Part shown: piece after piece, positions 19,426 to 28,812 of the stretch
Position numbering within the stretch: the first letter of the stretch is position 1
Layout of the letters: every line of letters starts with the position of its first letter
Source of the DNA: Microbacterium atlanticum
GTDB taxonomy: Bacteria > Actinomycetota > Actinomycetes > Actinomycetales > Microbacteriaceae
DNA: 64,000 nucleotides
Assembly: GCF_015277815.1 (NCBI RefSeq)
Contig: NZ_CP063813.1
Location: forward strand, 930,001-994,000
Direction: 5' to 3'
Notes under the pieces: model-generated
The model's input: only the letters and a program-made list of their open reading frames with translations
Told to the model about the DNA's origin: nothing
Database searches by the model: none
Translations under genes and position numbers: made by a program

Positions 19426-20696
19426 CGGTCTGCTCCTTCGTGCATCTGGGCGAGGGCGTCGGCGAGGTCCGCCTCGGCGATGATGTGCCCCATGCGGTCG
19501 CGCTTGGTCTCGAGATACTGGTGGTTGTTGGGTCCGACGCCCACCAGCAGCGGCACCTGCTCGACGATGTCGAGGCCGAGGCCGCGGAGCTGGTTGACCT
19601 TGTCGGTGTTGTTGGTCAGCAGGCGCACCTTCTCGACGCCGAGGTCGGTCAGGATGCCGGCTGCCGCCGCGTAGTCGCGGGCGTCGGCGGGGAGGCCGAG
19701 CGCGAGATTGGCGTCGACGGTGTCGAGCCCCCGCTCCTGCAGCGAGTAGGCGCGCAGCTTGTTGATGAGGCCGATGCCCCGACCCTCGTGGCCGCGCATG
19801 TAGATCACCACGCCGCCGTCCTGCTCGATGGCGTCCAGGGCCGCCTCCAGCTGCGGGCCGCACTCGCACTTGAGCGAGCCGAACGCCTCGCCCGTGAGGC
19901 ACTCGGAGTGCACGCGCACGAGCGGCGCGTCGGAGAGCTCGCCCGAGACGACCGCGATGTGATCGGTGCCGGTGACGCGGTCCTTGTAGGCGAGGAAGCG
20001 GAACGCCCCGTGCGAGGTGGGCACGTGCGCCTCGGCGCGCAGGCTCACGCGACGCTTGTGGGCGTTGCGGGTGGCCGGGTCGCACGGCGCGGTCTCGTCC
20101 AGGTGGGCGATGAGCTGCTCGATGGTGATCACCGGGATGTCGTGCTCGGCGCCGAGCTCCTGCAGGCCGGGCAGCCGCATCATGCTGCCGTCGTCGGCGA
20201 CGACCTCGCCGATGACGCCGACGGGTGTGAGATCGGCCAGGCGCATCAGCTCGACGGCGGCCTCGGTGTGACCGGCGCGCTCACGCACGCCGCCGTCGAC
20301 GGCGCGCAGCGGGAGGATGTGCCCCGGGCGGATGAGGCTCGCGGGCGTCGACTCGGGGTCGGCGAGGACGTTGAGCGTGTGCGCGCGATCGGAGGCGCTG
20401 ATGCCCGTCGAGGAGCGGTCGGCCGCGTCGACGCTGACGGTGTAGGCCGTCCCGCGGGCGTCTTCGTTGACCTCCACCATCGGGGGCAGATCCAGGCGAT
20501 CGGCCCAGTCGGCGGGCATCGGGGCGCACAGGAAGCCGCTCGTCCAGCGGACGGTCCAGGCCACCCACTCCGGCGTCGCGAGCTGCGCCGACAGCACCAC
20601 ATCGCCTTCGTTCTCGCGGTTCTCATCGTCCGCGACGATGACGGGGCGCCCGGCGCGCAGCGCGGCCAGGGCTTCGGGGATCGTGGAAAGGCTCAT
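19422..20696 (-). CDS. ribBA: Bifunctional DHBP synthase/GTP cyclohydrolase II
   Basis: Two-domain enzyme of 424 residues. Residues 1-200 are 3,4-dihydroxy-2-butanone 4-phosphate synthase (RPVIVADDENRENEGDVV near residue 17; GHTEAAVELMRLA near residue 150). Residues 205-400 are GTP cyclohydrolase II, with zinc ligands in CLTGEAFGSLKCECG near residue 270 and GHEGRGIGL near residue 300. It supplies both branches of riboflavin synthesis. The ATG at 20696 overlaps the riboflavin synthase stop; longer open frames upstream overlap ribE and ribD and are not real. Confidence 0.95.
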   Translation of the reverse strand: MSLSTIPEALAALRAGRPVIVADDENRENEGDVVLSAQLATPEWVAWTVRWTSGFLCAPMPADWADRLDLPPMVEVNEDARGTAYTVSVDAADRSSTGISASDRAHTLNVLADPESTPASLIRPGHILPLRAVDGGVRERAGHTEAAVELMRLADLTPVGVIGEVVADDGSMMRLPGLQELGAEHDIPVITIEQLIAHLDETAPCDPATRNAHKRRVSLRAEAHVPTSHGAFRFLAYKDRVTGTDHIAVVSGELSDAPLVRVHSECLTGEAFGSLKCECGPQLEAALDAIEQDGGVVIYMRGHEGRGIGLINKLRAYSLQERGLDTVDANLALGLPADARDYAAAAGILTDLGVEKVRLLTNNTDKVNQLRGLGLDIVEQVPLLVGVGPNNHQYLETKRDRMGHIIAEADLADALAQMHEGADR

Positions 20697-21364
20697 GAGG
20701 AGCCTCCTTCCGTGGGCGCGGACGACGCCGCGGGGACTGCGGGGGCGGCCGGAGCCGCGGAGGCGAAGGAGAGGAGGCGCTGCACGTGCCGCGCCAGGAT
20801 GTCGGTCTCGAGGTTCACGCGGTCGCCGGCGACCCGGTCGCCGAGCGTCGTCGCCGCGAGCGTTTCGGGGATCAGCGACACCTCGAACCACGCCCCGGCG
20901 GCGTCGGGGGGACTGGCCGCGCTGACGGTGAGCGAGACGCCGTCCACGGCGATCGAGCCCTTGTCGACCACGAGCGGGGCGAGCGCTGACGGCAGCGAGA
21001 TGCGCAGCACCTGCCACTGCGCCCCGGGACGCACCTCGAGCACGTCGCCGGTGCCGTCGATATGGCCCTGCACGATGTGCCCGCCCAGCCGGCTGTGCGC
21101 GGCCGTCGCGCGCTCGAGGTTCACGCGGCGCCCAGGGGCGGCGCCGGCGAGCGTCGACATGTCGAGGGTCTGCTTCATCACGTCGGCGGTGAACCAGTCG
21201 GCGCCCTGGCCGACGACCGTGAGGCACACGCCGCTGACCGAGATCGAGTCGCCGTGCGCGGCATCCGACACCGCCTTGGGCCCCGTGACGGTCACGCGCA
21301 CGCCGTCGCCCGACGGCTCCACGGCGGCGATCTCGCCGATCTCCTCGACGATTCCGGTGAACAT
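20693..21364 (-). CDS. ribE: Riboflavin synthase, alpha subunit
   Basis: Riboflavin synthase of 223 residues, built from two lumazine-binding repeats: MFTGIVEEIG at residue 1 and GHIVQGHIDGTG near residue 95, with the duplicated barrel following. It dismutates two lumazines into riboflavin. The ATG at 21364 overlaps the ribD stop (TGATG), with AAGGAG 7-8 nt upstream; the GTG one codon earlier is a possible alternative. The last 20 residues are an Ala/Pro-rich tail. Often called ribC in actinobacteria. Confidence 0.93.
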   Translation of the reverse strand: MFTGIVEEIGEIAAVEPSGDGVRVTVTGPKAVSDAAHGDSISVSGVCLTVVGQGADWFTADVMKQTLDMSTLAGAAPGRRVNLERATAAHSRLGGHIVQGHIDGTGDVLEVRPGAQWQVLRISLPSALAPLVVDKGSIAVDGVSLTVSAASPPDAAGAWFEVSLIPETLAATTLGDRVAGDRVNLETDILARHVQRLLSFASAAPAAPAVPAASSAPTEGGSS

Positions 21365-22401
21365 CACTCGTCTCCTTCCGACGACGGGCGGGCGACGATG
21401 AGCAGATCGTCGCCGAGGGGGGTGACGGATGCCACGGCCAGGCGTCGCGCCTCGGTGATCGTCGTGACGCCGACGTCGTGCAGGGCCATGCGGTCGCCAC
21501 CGAGGAGCACCGGGGCGACGTACACCAGCAGCTCGTCCGCGAGTCCGTCACGCACGAACGAGGCGGCGACCGAAGGCCCCCCCTCCACGAACACGCGCTG
21601 CACTCCGCGTCGTCGCAGGTCCGCGAGCAGGCCGGCCAGTCCGCCCGATCCAGTGTCGCCGGCGTACTGGAGGAACGCGCGCGGGTGCCGCCGCAGTGCG
21701 GCGGTCTCGGGCACCGCGCGGGAGCCCACCACGACGGGCACGGGCTGGGACGACAGCAGCGATCCGTCCTCGGCGCGGGCGGTGAGGGCCGGGTCGTCGG
21801 CGAGCACCGTGCCGGTGCCGGCGACGATGGCATCCGCCCGCGCCCGGCGGGCGTGGACGTCGGCGCGCGCCACCGGCCCGGTGATCCACTGGCTCGTGCC
21901 GTCGGATGCCGCGGCCCGCCCGTCCAGGCTCTGCGCCCACTTCACGGTGACATGCGGGCGGCCGAGGCGCTGCACGGTGAGCCAGGAGTCCAGGAGCGCC
22001 GTCGCCTCGGCGGCAGACACGCCGGATTCGACATCGACGCCGGCGGCGCGCAGGCGGTCGGCGCCGCCGGAGGAGTGGTCGCCGGGGTCGCCGACGGCGT
22101 ACACCACGCGGGAGACCCCGGCCGCGATGAGGGCCTCGGCGCACGGACCGGTGCGGCCGGTGTGGTTGCACGGCTCGAGGGTCACGACGGCGGTCGCGCC
22201 GTGGGCCGCGCCGGGCGTCAGCTGCGACAGTGCATCGACCTCGGCGTGCGGAGTGCCGGCGCCGCGGTGCCACCCCTCCGCGAGGACCTCGCCGTCGCGG
22301 GAGAGCAGCACCGCGCCCACCTGCGGGTTGACCCCGCGCGGCCCGCGGGCGGCGAGCTCCAGCGCGCGACGCATTGCGTCGTGTTCCGCTGCGCTTGCCA
22401 T
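21364..22401 (-). CDS. ribD: Bifunctional riboflavin deaminase/reductase
   Basis: Two-domain enzyme of 345 residues. The N-terminal deaminase has zinc ligands in HAE at residues 52-54 and PCNHTGRTGPC at residues 77-87; the C-terminal reductase (from about 150) has VTVKWAQSLDGR and a Gly-rich RVFVEGGPSVAASF near residue 265. It carries out the second and third steps from GTP. The ATG at 22401 has GAGGG 4 nt upstream. First gene of ribD-ribE-ribBA-ribH, about 70 nt after the FMN riboswitch. Confidence 0.93.
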   Translation of the reverse strand: MASAAEHDAMRRALELAARGPRGVNPQVGAVLLSRDGEVLAEGWHRGAGTPHAEVDALSQLTPGAAHGATAVVTLEPCNHTGRTGPCAEALIAAGVSRVVYAVGDPGDHSSGGADRLRAAGVDVESGVSAAEATALLDSWLTVQRLGRPHVTVKWAQSLDGRAAASDGTSQWITGPVARADVHARRARADAIVAGTGTVLADDPALTARAEDGSLLSSQPVPVVVGSRAVPETAALRRHPRAFLQYAGDTGSGGLAGLLADLRRRGVQRVFVEGGPSVAASFVRDGLADELLVYVAPVLLGGDRMALHDVGVTTITEARRLAVASVTPLGDDLLIVARPSSEGDE

Positions 22402-22440
22402 CGGGCCCTCGTTCCGTCGTCGTTCTCGACGCTCCGGGGG

Positions 22441-22475
22441 CACGGGAAGCCGCGGCGCGCGAAACGCCGCCCGTG
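22441..22475 (-). promoter_or_regulatory. Expression-platform hairpin of FMN riboswitch
   Basis: CCCGTG (22470-22475) pairs with CACGGG (22441-22446), strengthened inside by CGGCG/CGCCG. Its 5' arm shares 22472-22475 with the 3' strand of riboswitch stem P1, so the two pairings exclude each other. No U-run follows, and ribD starts 40 nt later. Confidence 0.5.
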
Positions 22476-22629
22476 CTGCCTCCCATCCGGACTAGCGACG
22501 GATTCCCGTCGCATCACCGTCGGTTCCGGAATCGCACCGGATCGGCCGTGGCGGCACCCGATCGGATGCTGATGCCTCGGCTCGCGGACTGTCACCGCCG
22601 GTTCGGATTCTCACCGACCCCGGAGCACG
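22472..22629 (-). promoter_or_regulatory. FMN riboswitch (RFN element)
   Basis: Read on the minus strand, the aptamer begins CGTGCTCCGGGGTCGGTG, continues with the conserved AACCGGCGGTGACAGTCCGCG and GGAACCGACGGTGATG, and ends GTCCGGATGGGAGGCAGCACG. P1 is formed by CGTGCT (22629-22624) and AGCACG (22477-22472). It should sense flavin mononucleotide and reduce expression of ribD-ribE-ribBA-ribH. Confidence 0.95.
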
Positions 22630-22641
22630 TTGATGCTCACG

Positions 22642-22647
22642 AGTCTA
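22642..22647 (-). promoter_or_regulatory. Probable -10 box of rib operon
   Basis: TAGACT on the minus strand lies 12 nt before the riboswitch. No good -35 is visible. An inverted repeat TTCATTC-N9-GAATGAA (22668-22690) lies just upstream. Confidence 0.45.
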
Positions 22648-22712
22648 GTCAACGCGGCATCCGTCCATTCATTCCATGTCGGCGAATGAACCTTGCGGCC
22701 GCGCAGCCCTCG

Positions 22713-23672
22713 TCACTCCAGCAGCGCGCGGGCGGTGGCCTCGTCGACCACCAGGTCGGTCGCGATGCGCGCGGCCAGGGCCCCGCGCAGGCTCGCGAGC
22801 TTGGAGACCCCGGAGACGATGCACAGGCGCTGGGGGATCCGGCGCAGCAGGTCGAGGCTCGGGCCGGTCGCGCGCGCGTTGAGGGCGATGCCGTCGCTCG
22901 AGCCGTCGGCACGGTAGAACACGGTCGCGACGTCGCCCACCACGCCCGCCCGGGCGAGCTCCTCCCGCTCGCGTGCCTCGAGGTAGCCGCCGCTGTACAC
23001 GTGGCTGGGCACCTGTGAGCCGGCCGACCCCGTGCTGAAGACGACGAGGTCCATCGACGTGATCATGTCGAGGATGCGGCGGGTGCTCCGCTCCCGCCAC
23101 ATCGCCTGCTTCGTCGCCGGGTCGTCGAAGAACGCGGGCACCGGGAACTGCTGCGCACTGCCCGCGTACGCCTCGGCGAAGCGGCTGAGGATCTCGCTGG
23201 CGTAGAGGAGCCCGGTCGTCTGGGTGTTGCCCGAGCCGTTCAGCTGGACGAACGTCGTGCCGTGCACCGCCTTGGGCACGAGATGCCGGCTCACGGCGGC
23301 GGTGGTGGAGCCCCATGCGACCCCCACGGTCATGTCGTCGTGGACGAGGTCGGCCACGACGTGGGCCGCGGCGATCGCCACGCGCTGCAGGCGCTCGACC
23401 TCGGTGGCGCCATCGGGCACGGGCACGACGTCGGCGGTGATGCCGAAGCGCTCGGACAGGCGCTCCTCGAGCCGCTGCGGAGCGGCGAACGGGGACCGGA
23501 TGCGGATGTCGACGATACCGGTGGCACGCGCGTGCGTGAGCAGGCGCGACACGGTGGAGCGGGACGTGCCGAGCTCGGCCGCGATGGCGTCCATCGTGCG
23601 GTCCTGCACGTAGTACAGATGCGCAGCCGTGAGTGCTCGCTGGACTGTCCGGGCATCGCGGATCTGCTCCAT
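22713..23672 (-). CDS. SorC/DeoR-type sugar-binding regulator
   Basis: Regulator of 319 residues. A helix-turn-helix at about residues 10-50 (TMDAIAAELGTSRSTVSRLL) is followed by a SorC-type effector-binding domain with VGVAWGSTTAAVSRHL near residue 115 and VFSTGSAGSQVPS near residue 205. Such proteins respond to phosphorylated sugars or polyols. It is divergent from glpD-glpK, which implies glycerol or glycerol 3-phosphate as signal and these genes as targets. The ATG at 23672 is preferred because CAGAAT lies 6 nt upstream; the longer frame would extend through the palindromic operator. Confidence 0.88.
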   Translation of the reverse strand: MEQIRDARTVQRALTAAHLYYVQDRTMDAIAAELGTSRSTVSRLLTHARATGIVDIRIRSPFAAPQRLEERLSERFGITADVVPVPDGATEVERLQRVAIAAAHVVADLVHDDMTVGVAWGSTTAAVSRHLVPKAVHGTTFVQLNGSGNTQTTGLLYASEILSRFAEAYAGSAQQFPVPAFFDDPATKQAMWRERSTRRILDMITSMDLVVFSTGSAGSQVPSHVYSGGYLEAREREELARAGVVGDVATVFYRADGSSDGIALNARATGPSLDLLRRIPQRLCIVSGVSKLASLRGALAARIATDLVVDEATARALLE

Positions 23673-23678
23673 CAGGCC

Positions 23679-23696
23679 ATTCTGCACATATGTGCA
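23679..23696. promoter_or_regulatory. Palindromic operator and -10 box before glycerol regulator
   Basis: TGCACATATGTGCA at 23683-23696 is an exact 14-bp palindrome. It touches the minus-strand -10 box CAGAAT (23684-23679), which lies 6 nt before the regulator ATG, and it is about 70 bp upstream of glpD. This is the expected operator form for a SorC-type protein and would give autoregulation and control of glpDK. Confidence 0.7.
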
Positions 23697-23763
23697 ATCG
23701 ACCTGCAAGGACGTCCAGGGATGCCATCATGGGATCAGCGACACGACGAGAGAGGGGTCCGCG

Positions 23764-25473
23764 ATGACGGCGGGTTCGCAGCGAGGTTTCGGAGCACTGG
23801 CAGAGCGTCCGTATGCCGACGTGCTCATCGTCGGCGGCGGCATCAACGGTCTCGCCGCCTTCCGCGACCTCGCCATGCAGGGCGTCGATGTGGCGCTCGT
23901 CGAGAAGGACGACTTCGTCAGCGGCGCCTCCGCGGCGTCGTCCCACATGATCCACGGCGGCATCCGCTACCTCGAGAACGGCGAATTCCGTCTGGTGCAC
24001 GAGGCCGTCACCGAGCGCAACTCGCTGCTGAAGACCGCACCGCACTTCGTCCGTCCGCTGCAGACCACCATCCCCATCTTCTCGACCTTCTCCGGGGTGC
24101 TGTCCGCGCCGCTGCGCTTCCTGCGTCACGGCGGCGGCACCCACCGCGAGCGCGGCGCGGCGCTGATCAAGATCGGCCTGGTTATCTACGACTCGTTCTC
24201 GCGAGGCGGCGGCGCGGTGCCCCGCCACACCTTCCACGGCCGCAAGCGCTCGCTCGCCCAGCTTCCGCAGCTGAACCCCGATGTGAAGTACACCGCGACC
24301 TACTGGGACGCCTCGCTCCACGACCCCGAGCGCCTGGCGATCGATGTGCTGAGCGACGGCCGCGTCGCGGGCGGCGACCGGGCTCGCGCCGCCAACTACA
24401 CCGCCGCCGTCGGCGCCGAGGAAGGCCGCATCGTGCTGCGCGACGCGCTGACCGGTGCCGAGACGCGGTTCTCGGCATCCGTCGTCATCAACGCCAGCGG
24501 ACCCTGGACCGACCTCACGAACCTCGCGCTCGGGGACCCGACGCACTATATGGGGGGCACCAAGGGCTCGCACATCGTCCTCGACCACCCGGAGCTGCTC
24601 GCCGCCACCGGGGGCAGGGAGCTGTTCTTCGAGAACGAGGACGGCCGGATCGTGCTCATCTACCCGCTGAAGGGCCGCGTGCTCGTCGGCACCACCGACC
24701 TCGAGCACCACATGGGCGACCCCGTCGTGTGCACGGAGGATGAGGTCGACTACTTCATCGACCTCATCGGGCAGGTGCTCCCCGCCGTGGAGGTGAACCG
24801 CTCGCAGATCGTCTACCGGTTCTCGGGGGTACGGCCTCTTCCCGGCCACGGCGAGCTCTCACCGGGTTTCGTCTCGCGCGACTACCGCATCGAGTCCGCG
24901 CCGCTGGTGGGAGGCGACGCCACCGTCCTCAGCCTCGTGGGCGGCAAGTGGACGACGTTCCGCGCGTCGGCCGAGGATCTCGCCGACCGCGCCCTCGCGC
25001 TCCTCGCGCAGCCGCGCCGCCGCTCCACCCGCGGCGTGCCGATCGGCGGCGGCCGCGGTTTCCCTGTCACCGAGCGCGCGCGGCAGCAGTGGGTCACCTC
25101 GCACGCCGTCGACGTCCCGGCCGCGCGCGTCGCCACGCTGCTGGACCGGTACGGCACGGTCGCGGCATCCGTCGTCGAGGCCATCGCGCAGGACCCCGAG
25201 GATGCCCTGCTCGACCACGCTCCCGGCTATAGCTCCGGCGAGCTGCGTCACCTCGCGGCGACCGAGGACGTCGCGCACCTGGACGACCTGCTCCTGCGCC
25301 GCACGAGCATCGCCTTCACCGGCGGTGCGAGCCCGGAGGCCGTGGCCGAGGTGGCCGAGGCGGTCGCGCCGGTGCTCGGCTGGGATGCCGCACGTACCGC
25401 GCGCGAGGTCGCCCGTGCCCTCGAGCGGGTGCACGCCGCCGACCCGACGTGGTCGCCGGCGTCGGCACGATAG
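23764..25473 (+). CDS. glpD: Glycerol-3-phosphate dehydrogenase (FAD)
   Basis: Flavoprotein of 569 residues oxidising glycerol 3-phosphate to dihydroxyacetone phosphate and feeding electrons to the quinone pool. The FAD-binding start [19 protein letters not shown] lies near residue 20, [18 protein letters not shown] near residue 55, and [12 protein letters not shown] near residue 310. The ATG at 23764 has GAGAGGGG upstream; the earlier in-frame stretch overlaps the divergent regulator. First gene of the glycerol operon, 67 bp before glpK. Confidence 0.93.
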   Translation: MTAGSQRGFGALAERPYADVLIVGGGINGLAAFRDLAMQGVDVALVEKDDFVSGASAASSHMIHGGIRYLENGEFRLVHEAVTERNSLLKTAPHFVRPLQTTIPIFSTFSGVLSAPLRFLRHGGGTHRERGAALIKIGLVIYDSFSRGGGAVPRHTFHGRKRSLAQLPQLNPDVKYTATYWDASLHDPERLAIDVLSDGRVAGGDRARAANYTAAVGAEEGRIVLRDALTGAETRFSASVVINASGPWTDLTNLALGDPTHYMGGTKGSHIVLDHPELLAATGGRELFFENEDGRIVLIYPLKGRVLVGTTDLEHHMGDPVVCTEDEVDYFIDLIGQVLPAVEVNRSQIVYRFSGVRPLPGHGELSPGFVSRDYRIESAPLVGGDATVLSLVGGKWTTFRASAEDLADRALALLAQPRRRSTRGVPIGGGRGFPVTERARQQWVTSHAVDVPAARVATLLDRYGTVAASVVEAIAQDPEDALLDHAPGYSSGELRHLAATEDVAHLDDLLLRRTSIAFTGGASPEAVAEVAEAVAPVLGWDAARTAREVARALERVHAADPTWSPASAR

Positions 25474-25540
25474 CCTGACCGCACCCGCGCCCCGAGCGCG
25501 CCGCCGCGGGCGCCGATGCCCGCCGAGGAAGGAGACGAGG

Positions 25541-27091
25541 TTGCCCGACCACGTGCTGTCCATCGATCAGGGGACGACCTCCACCCGTGCCATCGTGTTC
25601 GACTCCCGCGGCGCGGTCGTCGCGGTCTCGCAGCGCGAGCACGAGCAGGTCTTCCCCCGGGCCGGCTGGGTCGAGCACGATCCGGTCGAGATCTGGACGA
25701 ACACGGAGTGGGTGGTGGCCTCGTGCCTCTCGCGCGCCGGCATCGGGGCGTCCGAGATCGCGGCGATCGGCGTGACGAACCAGCGCGAGACCGCGGTCGT
25801 GTGGGAGAAGCGCACCGGCCGACCCGTGCACAACGCCCTCGTGTGGCAGGACACCCGCACCCAGCCGCGCATCGACGAGATGGCGCGGGACGGCGGCGCC
25901 GACCGGTTCGCCGACACCACGGGCCTGCCGCTGGCGACCTACTTCTCGGCGTCGAAGGTCGCCTGGATCCTCGATCGCGTGCCGGGCGCGCGGGCGGCCG
26001 CCGAGGCGGGCGAGCTGCTGTTCGGCACGCCCGACACCTGGGTGGTCTGGAACCTCACCGGCGGGGCACGCGGCGGCATCCACGTCACTGACGTCACGAA
26101 CGCCTCGCGCACCCTCCTGATGGACCTGCGCACCCTGGACTGGTCCGACGAGCTGCTGGAGACGTGGCGGATCCCGCGCGCGATGATGCCCGACATCCGC
26201 TCCTCGTCAGCGGTCCTCGGCGAGTCGCGACTCCCGGAAGTGCTCCACGGCGTCCCCATCGCCGGCATCCTCGGCGACCAGCAGGCGGCGACCTTCGGGC
26301 AGGCGGCGTTCGACACCGGGGAATCGAAGAACACCTACGGCACCGGCAACTTCCTCCTCGTGGGCACCGGGACCGAGATCGTCCGCTCCCGCAGCGGACT
26401 CATCACGACGGTGGGCTACCGCATCGGCGACGAGCCGGCGCGCTACGCGCTGGAGGGCTCGATCGCCGTCACCGGATCGCTCGTGCAGTGGCTGCGCGAC
26501 AACCTCGGCATCATCCACCGCTCCGAGGAGGTCGAGACGCTCGCCGCCACGGTCGACGACAACGGCGGAGCGTACTTCGTGCCGGCCTTCTCCGGCCTCT
26601 TCGCCCCCTACTGGCGGCCCGACGCGCGCGGCGCGCTGGTGGGCATGACCCGCTACGTCAACAAGGGGCACATCGCGCGCGCCGCCCTCGAGGCGACGGC
26701 GTTCCAGACGCGTGATGTCATCGAGGCCGTCGTGGCCGACACCGGCCGCACCCTCGCCGAGCTGCGCGTGGACGGCGGCATGACCCGCAACGACCTGCTG
26801 ATGCAGTTCCAGGCAGACATCCTCGGCATCCCCGTCGTGCGCCCCCGGGTCGTCGAGACCACCGCGCTGGGCGCCGCGTACGCCGCCGGCCTCGCGACCG
26901 GGGTCTGGCGCGACCTCGACGAACTGCGCACGCACTGGCAGGAGGACGCCCGCTTCGAGCCGCAGATGTCCGAGGACGAGCGCGAGCGGCGCTTCCGTCA
27001 GTGGCGCAAGGCCGTCTCGAAGTCCCTCGACTGGGTCGACGATGACGCCCGCGTGCTCATGGGCACGACCGACGCGCCGCCGACCGGCTGA
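25541..27091 (+). CDS. glpK: Glycerol kinase
   Basis: Kinase of 516 residues converting glycerol and ATP to glycerol 3-phosphate, the substrate of the preceding GlpD. Motifs seen: [15 protein letters not shown] at residue 7, GVTNQRET near residue 79, the [11 protein letters not shown] turn near residue 247, and [20 protein letters not shown] near residue 408. The TTG at 25541 is the start because GAGGAAGGAGA lies 6 nt upstream; a GTG at 25553 is the alternative. Its stop is 7 bp from that of the convergent Fpg-like gene. No glycerol facilitator is encoded nearby. Confidence 0.95.
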   Translation: MPDHVLSIDQGTTSTRAIVFDSRGAVVAVSQREHEQVFPRAGWVEHDPVEIWTNTEWVVASCLSRAGIGASEIAAIGVTNQRETAVVWEKRTGRPVHNALVWQDTRTQPRIDEMARDGGADRFADTTGLPLATYFSASKVAWILDRVPGARAAAEAGELLFGTPDTWVVWNLTGGARGGIHVTDVTNASRTLLMDLRTLDWSDELLETWRIPRAMMPDIRSSSAVLGESRLPEVLHGVPIAGILGDQQAATFGQAAFDTGESKNTYGTGNFLLVGTGTEIVRSRSGLITTVGYRIGDEPARYALEGSIAVTGSLVQWLRDNLGIIHRSEEVETLAATVDDNGGAYFVPAFSGLFAPYWRPDARGALVGMTRYVNKGHIARAALEATAFQTRDVIEAVVADTGRTLAELRVDGGMTRNDLLMQFQADILGIPVVRPRVVETTALGAAYAAGLATGVWRDLDELRTHWQEDARFEPQMSEDERERRFRQWRKAVSKSLDWVDDDARVLMGTTDAPPTG

Positions 27092-27098
27092 GCCCGGG

Positions 27099-27959
27099 TC
27101 ACTTCAGGAGCCGCGAGAGGCGGCGGTCGGCGAGGATCTTGCCACCGGTCTGGCACGTCGGGCAGTACTCGAGCGAGTTGTCGGCGAAGAACACGCTGCG
27201 CACCTCGTCGCCGCACACGGGGCAGGTTTCGCCGCGCCGGCCGTGCACCTGCATGCCGCGACGCTTGGCGTCTTTGAGCTCTGCCGGAGGCTTGCCGGAT
27301 GCCTCGGCGACGGCATCCGTCAATGTCTCGGTCATCGCCTCGAACAGCCGCGTCACGTCGGCGTCGGAGAGCGAGGACGCCAGCGCGTACGGCGACATCT
27401 TGGCCGCGTGCAGGATCTCGTCGGAGTACGCGTTGCCGACGCCGGCGATGATCGTCTGGTCGCGCAGCACGCCCTTGATCTGGGTGCGCCGGCCTTCGAT
27501 CAGTGACGCGAACACATCCCGGGTGAAGGCCGGGCCGAGCGGGTCGGGCCCGAGCCGCGCGATGCCGGGCACGTCGGCGGCATCCCGCGCGACGTAGACA
27601 GCCAGCGACTTCTTGGTGCCGGCCTCGGTGAGGTCGAAGCCCGCGCCGTCGCCGAACGCCACCCGGAGCGCGATCGGGGTCTTGCCGGGCCGGATGACGG
27701 TCTTCGGCAGCTCGTCGTACCACCGCAGCCATCCCGCCTTGGCGAGGTGGAACACGAGGTGGGGGCCGGTCGTGGCGAGGTCGATGAACTTGCCGTGGCG
27801 CTCCGCGCCGGTGATCTCGGCGCCCCGCAGCGCGTCGATCGGCGGGTCGTACGTCTTCAGCGCCGCGATGTTGGCGACCGTGGCCCGCTCGATGCGCACC
27901 CCGGTGAGCCGCTCGCGCAGGAAGTCGACGAGACCCTGCACCTCGGGCATCTCCGGCAT
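27099..27959 (-). CDS. Fpg/Nei-family DNA glycosylase
   Basis: Base-excision repair enzyme of 286 residues. The mature N-terminus PEMPEV supplies the catalytic Pro2 and Glu3; the helix-two-turn-helix region holds IAGVGNAYSDEILH near residue 180; the C-terminal zinc finger has Cys 246, 249, 266 and 269 (CPVC and CPTC). The ATG at 27959 is required to place the Pro at the N-terminus. CAGGAT stands 6 nt before the ATG. PEMPEV in place of the common PELPEV and the sequence overall resemble the Fpg/Nei-like subfamily of actinobacteria, so the exact lesion preference is open. Confidence 0.9.
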   Translation of the reverse strand: MPEMPEVQGLVDFLRERLTGVRIERATVANIAALKTYDPPIDALRGAEITGAERHGKFIDLATTGPHLVFHLAKAGWLRWYDELPKTVIRPGKTPIALRVAFGDGAGFDLTEAGTKKSLAVYVARDAADVPGIARLGPDPLGPAFTRDVFASLIEGRRTQIKGVLRDQTIIAGVGNAYSDEILHAAKMSPYALASSLSDADVTRLFEAMTETLTDAVAEASGKPPAELKDAKRRGMQVHGRRGETCPVCGDEVRSVFFADNSLEYCPTCQTGGKILADRRLSRLLK

Positions 27960-27965
27960 GCGCTC

Positions 27966-27971
27966 ATCCTG
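27966..27971 (-). promoter_or_regulatory. -10 box, leaderless type
   Basis: On the minus strand CAGGAT stands 6 nt before the ATG at 27959. Confidence 0.35.
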
Positions 27972-28011
27972 CCACGGGCCGGCGACAGCGGGGCCAGTCC
28001 GGCCCGTTCGG

Positions 28012-28578
28012 TCAGTCCTCGAGGACCGGCCACGGCTGCGGCCGGCGGTCATCGGAGGCGAGGAGTCCGGCGATCCAGCCGTCGTCGCGCCCGTGCGCGC
28101 CGGTCAGGGCGCCGCGGAGGAGCCCCTCGTAGCGGAAGCCGAGCGTGCGGGCGAGCTTCGCCGAGGCGACGTTGCCCACCACCGCGCGCCACTCGATGCG
28201 GTGAAGACCCAGGCCCTCCGGCGCGAAGCCCCAGGCGATCACCGCGTCGGCTGCCTCGCGGAGCTTCCCGCCGCCGCGCGCCCACGGCGCCATCCAGTAG
28301 CCGATCTCGGCGGCGCCCCGCCCGTCGACGCGGTAGAAGCCGATGGTGCCGACGAGGCGGCCGGTCTCGCGCATGACCCACGTCAGATGCTGCCCGGTCT
28401 CCCAGTCGCGCGGGATGCGCTCCACGAACGCCACCGCGTGCTCCCGCTCGTACGGGATCGGCACCGGCGTGTACCGCTGGATGTCGGCATCCTGACACGC
28501 CTGGTGGATGGCGTCGACGTCGTCCGCGACCGGCAGGGTCAGCTCCAGCCGCCGCGTGCGAAGGGTGACCGGCTCCAC
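28012..28578 (-). CDS. GNAT acetyltransferase, RimJ/RimL type
   Basis: Protein of 188 residues with the GNAT fold: RTRRLELTLPVADDVDAI at the N-terminus, GTIGFYRVDGRGAAEIGYW near residues 77-95 (strands 4-5), an acetyl-CoA loop of modified form (WARGGGKLREAADAVIAW near residue 99), and NVASAKLARTLGFRYEG near residue 140. Probably acetylates an amino group on a protein, amino acid or drug; target unknown. The start is a GTG, with TAGGCT 6 nt upstream. Confidence 0.85.
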   Translation of the reverse strand: MEPVTLRTRRLELTLPVADDVDAIHQACQDADIQRYTPVPIPYEREHAVAFVERIPRDWETGQHLTWVMRETGRLVGTIGFYRVDGRGAAEIGYWMAPWARGGGKLREAADAVIAWGFAPEGLGLHRIEWRAVVGNVASAKLARTLGFRYEGLLRGALTGAHGRDDGWIAGLLASDDRRPQPWPVLED

Positions 28579-28584
28579 GGCGCC

Positions 28585-28590
28585 AGCCTA
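28585..28590 (-). promoter_or_regulatory. -10 box, leaderless type
   Basis: On the minus strand TAGGCT stands 6 nt before the GTG at 28578. Confidence 0.5.
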
Positions 28591-28622
28591 GGGCTGCGAG
28601 CCGCCGGAACACCCCTCGCGCC

Positions 28623-28720
28623 GTTCAGCATTCAGTCTCCACGCGCGCCGCGCCGGTCCCGTCGCCCGGGAATCCGGCGCCCCCGGGCGCCGGCGTTTTC
28701 GACGGGACTGAATGCCGAAC
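28623..28720. repeat. Palindromic element A1
   Basis: A 98-bp element with inverted ends GTTCAGCATTCAGTC (28623-28637) and GACTGAATGCCGAAC (28706-28720), 14 of 15 bp complementary, and a GC-rich variable core holding a smaller hairpin. It lies 92 bp before the DUF559-type gene. An element of identical length with matching ends follows that gene. Confidence 0.8.
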
Positions 28721-28812
28721 AGGCTCCTCCCCAGGCGGAGGGAACCGGCGGGTCTGCCACAGAACGGCGGAACCCCGACCGCCGCGAGGGCGCGACTCAC
28801 CATCCTCAACAC

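Noticed and set aside
16793..19483. 896-codon plus-strand frame over the MHS transporter and ribH
   Set aside because: Runs antisense through two real genes and hairpins; biased composition without domains.
22668..22690. TTCATTC-N9-GAATGAA as terminator of the glycerol regulator
   Set aside because: Arms of only 7 bp, AT-rich and without a U-run; too weak to call, mentioned only as a possible site near the rib promoter.
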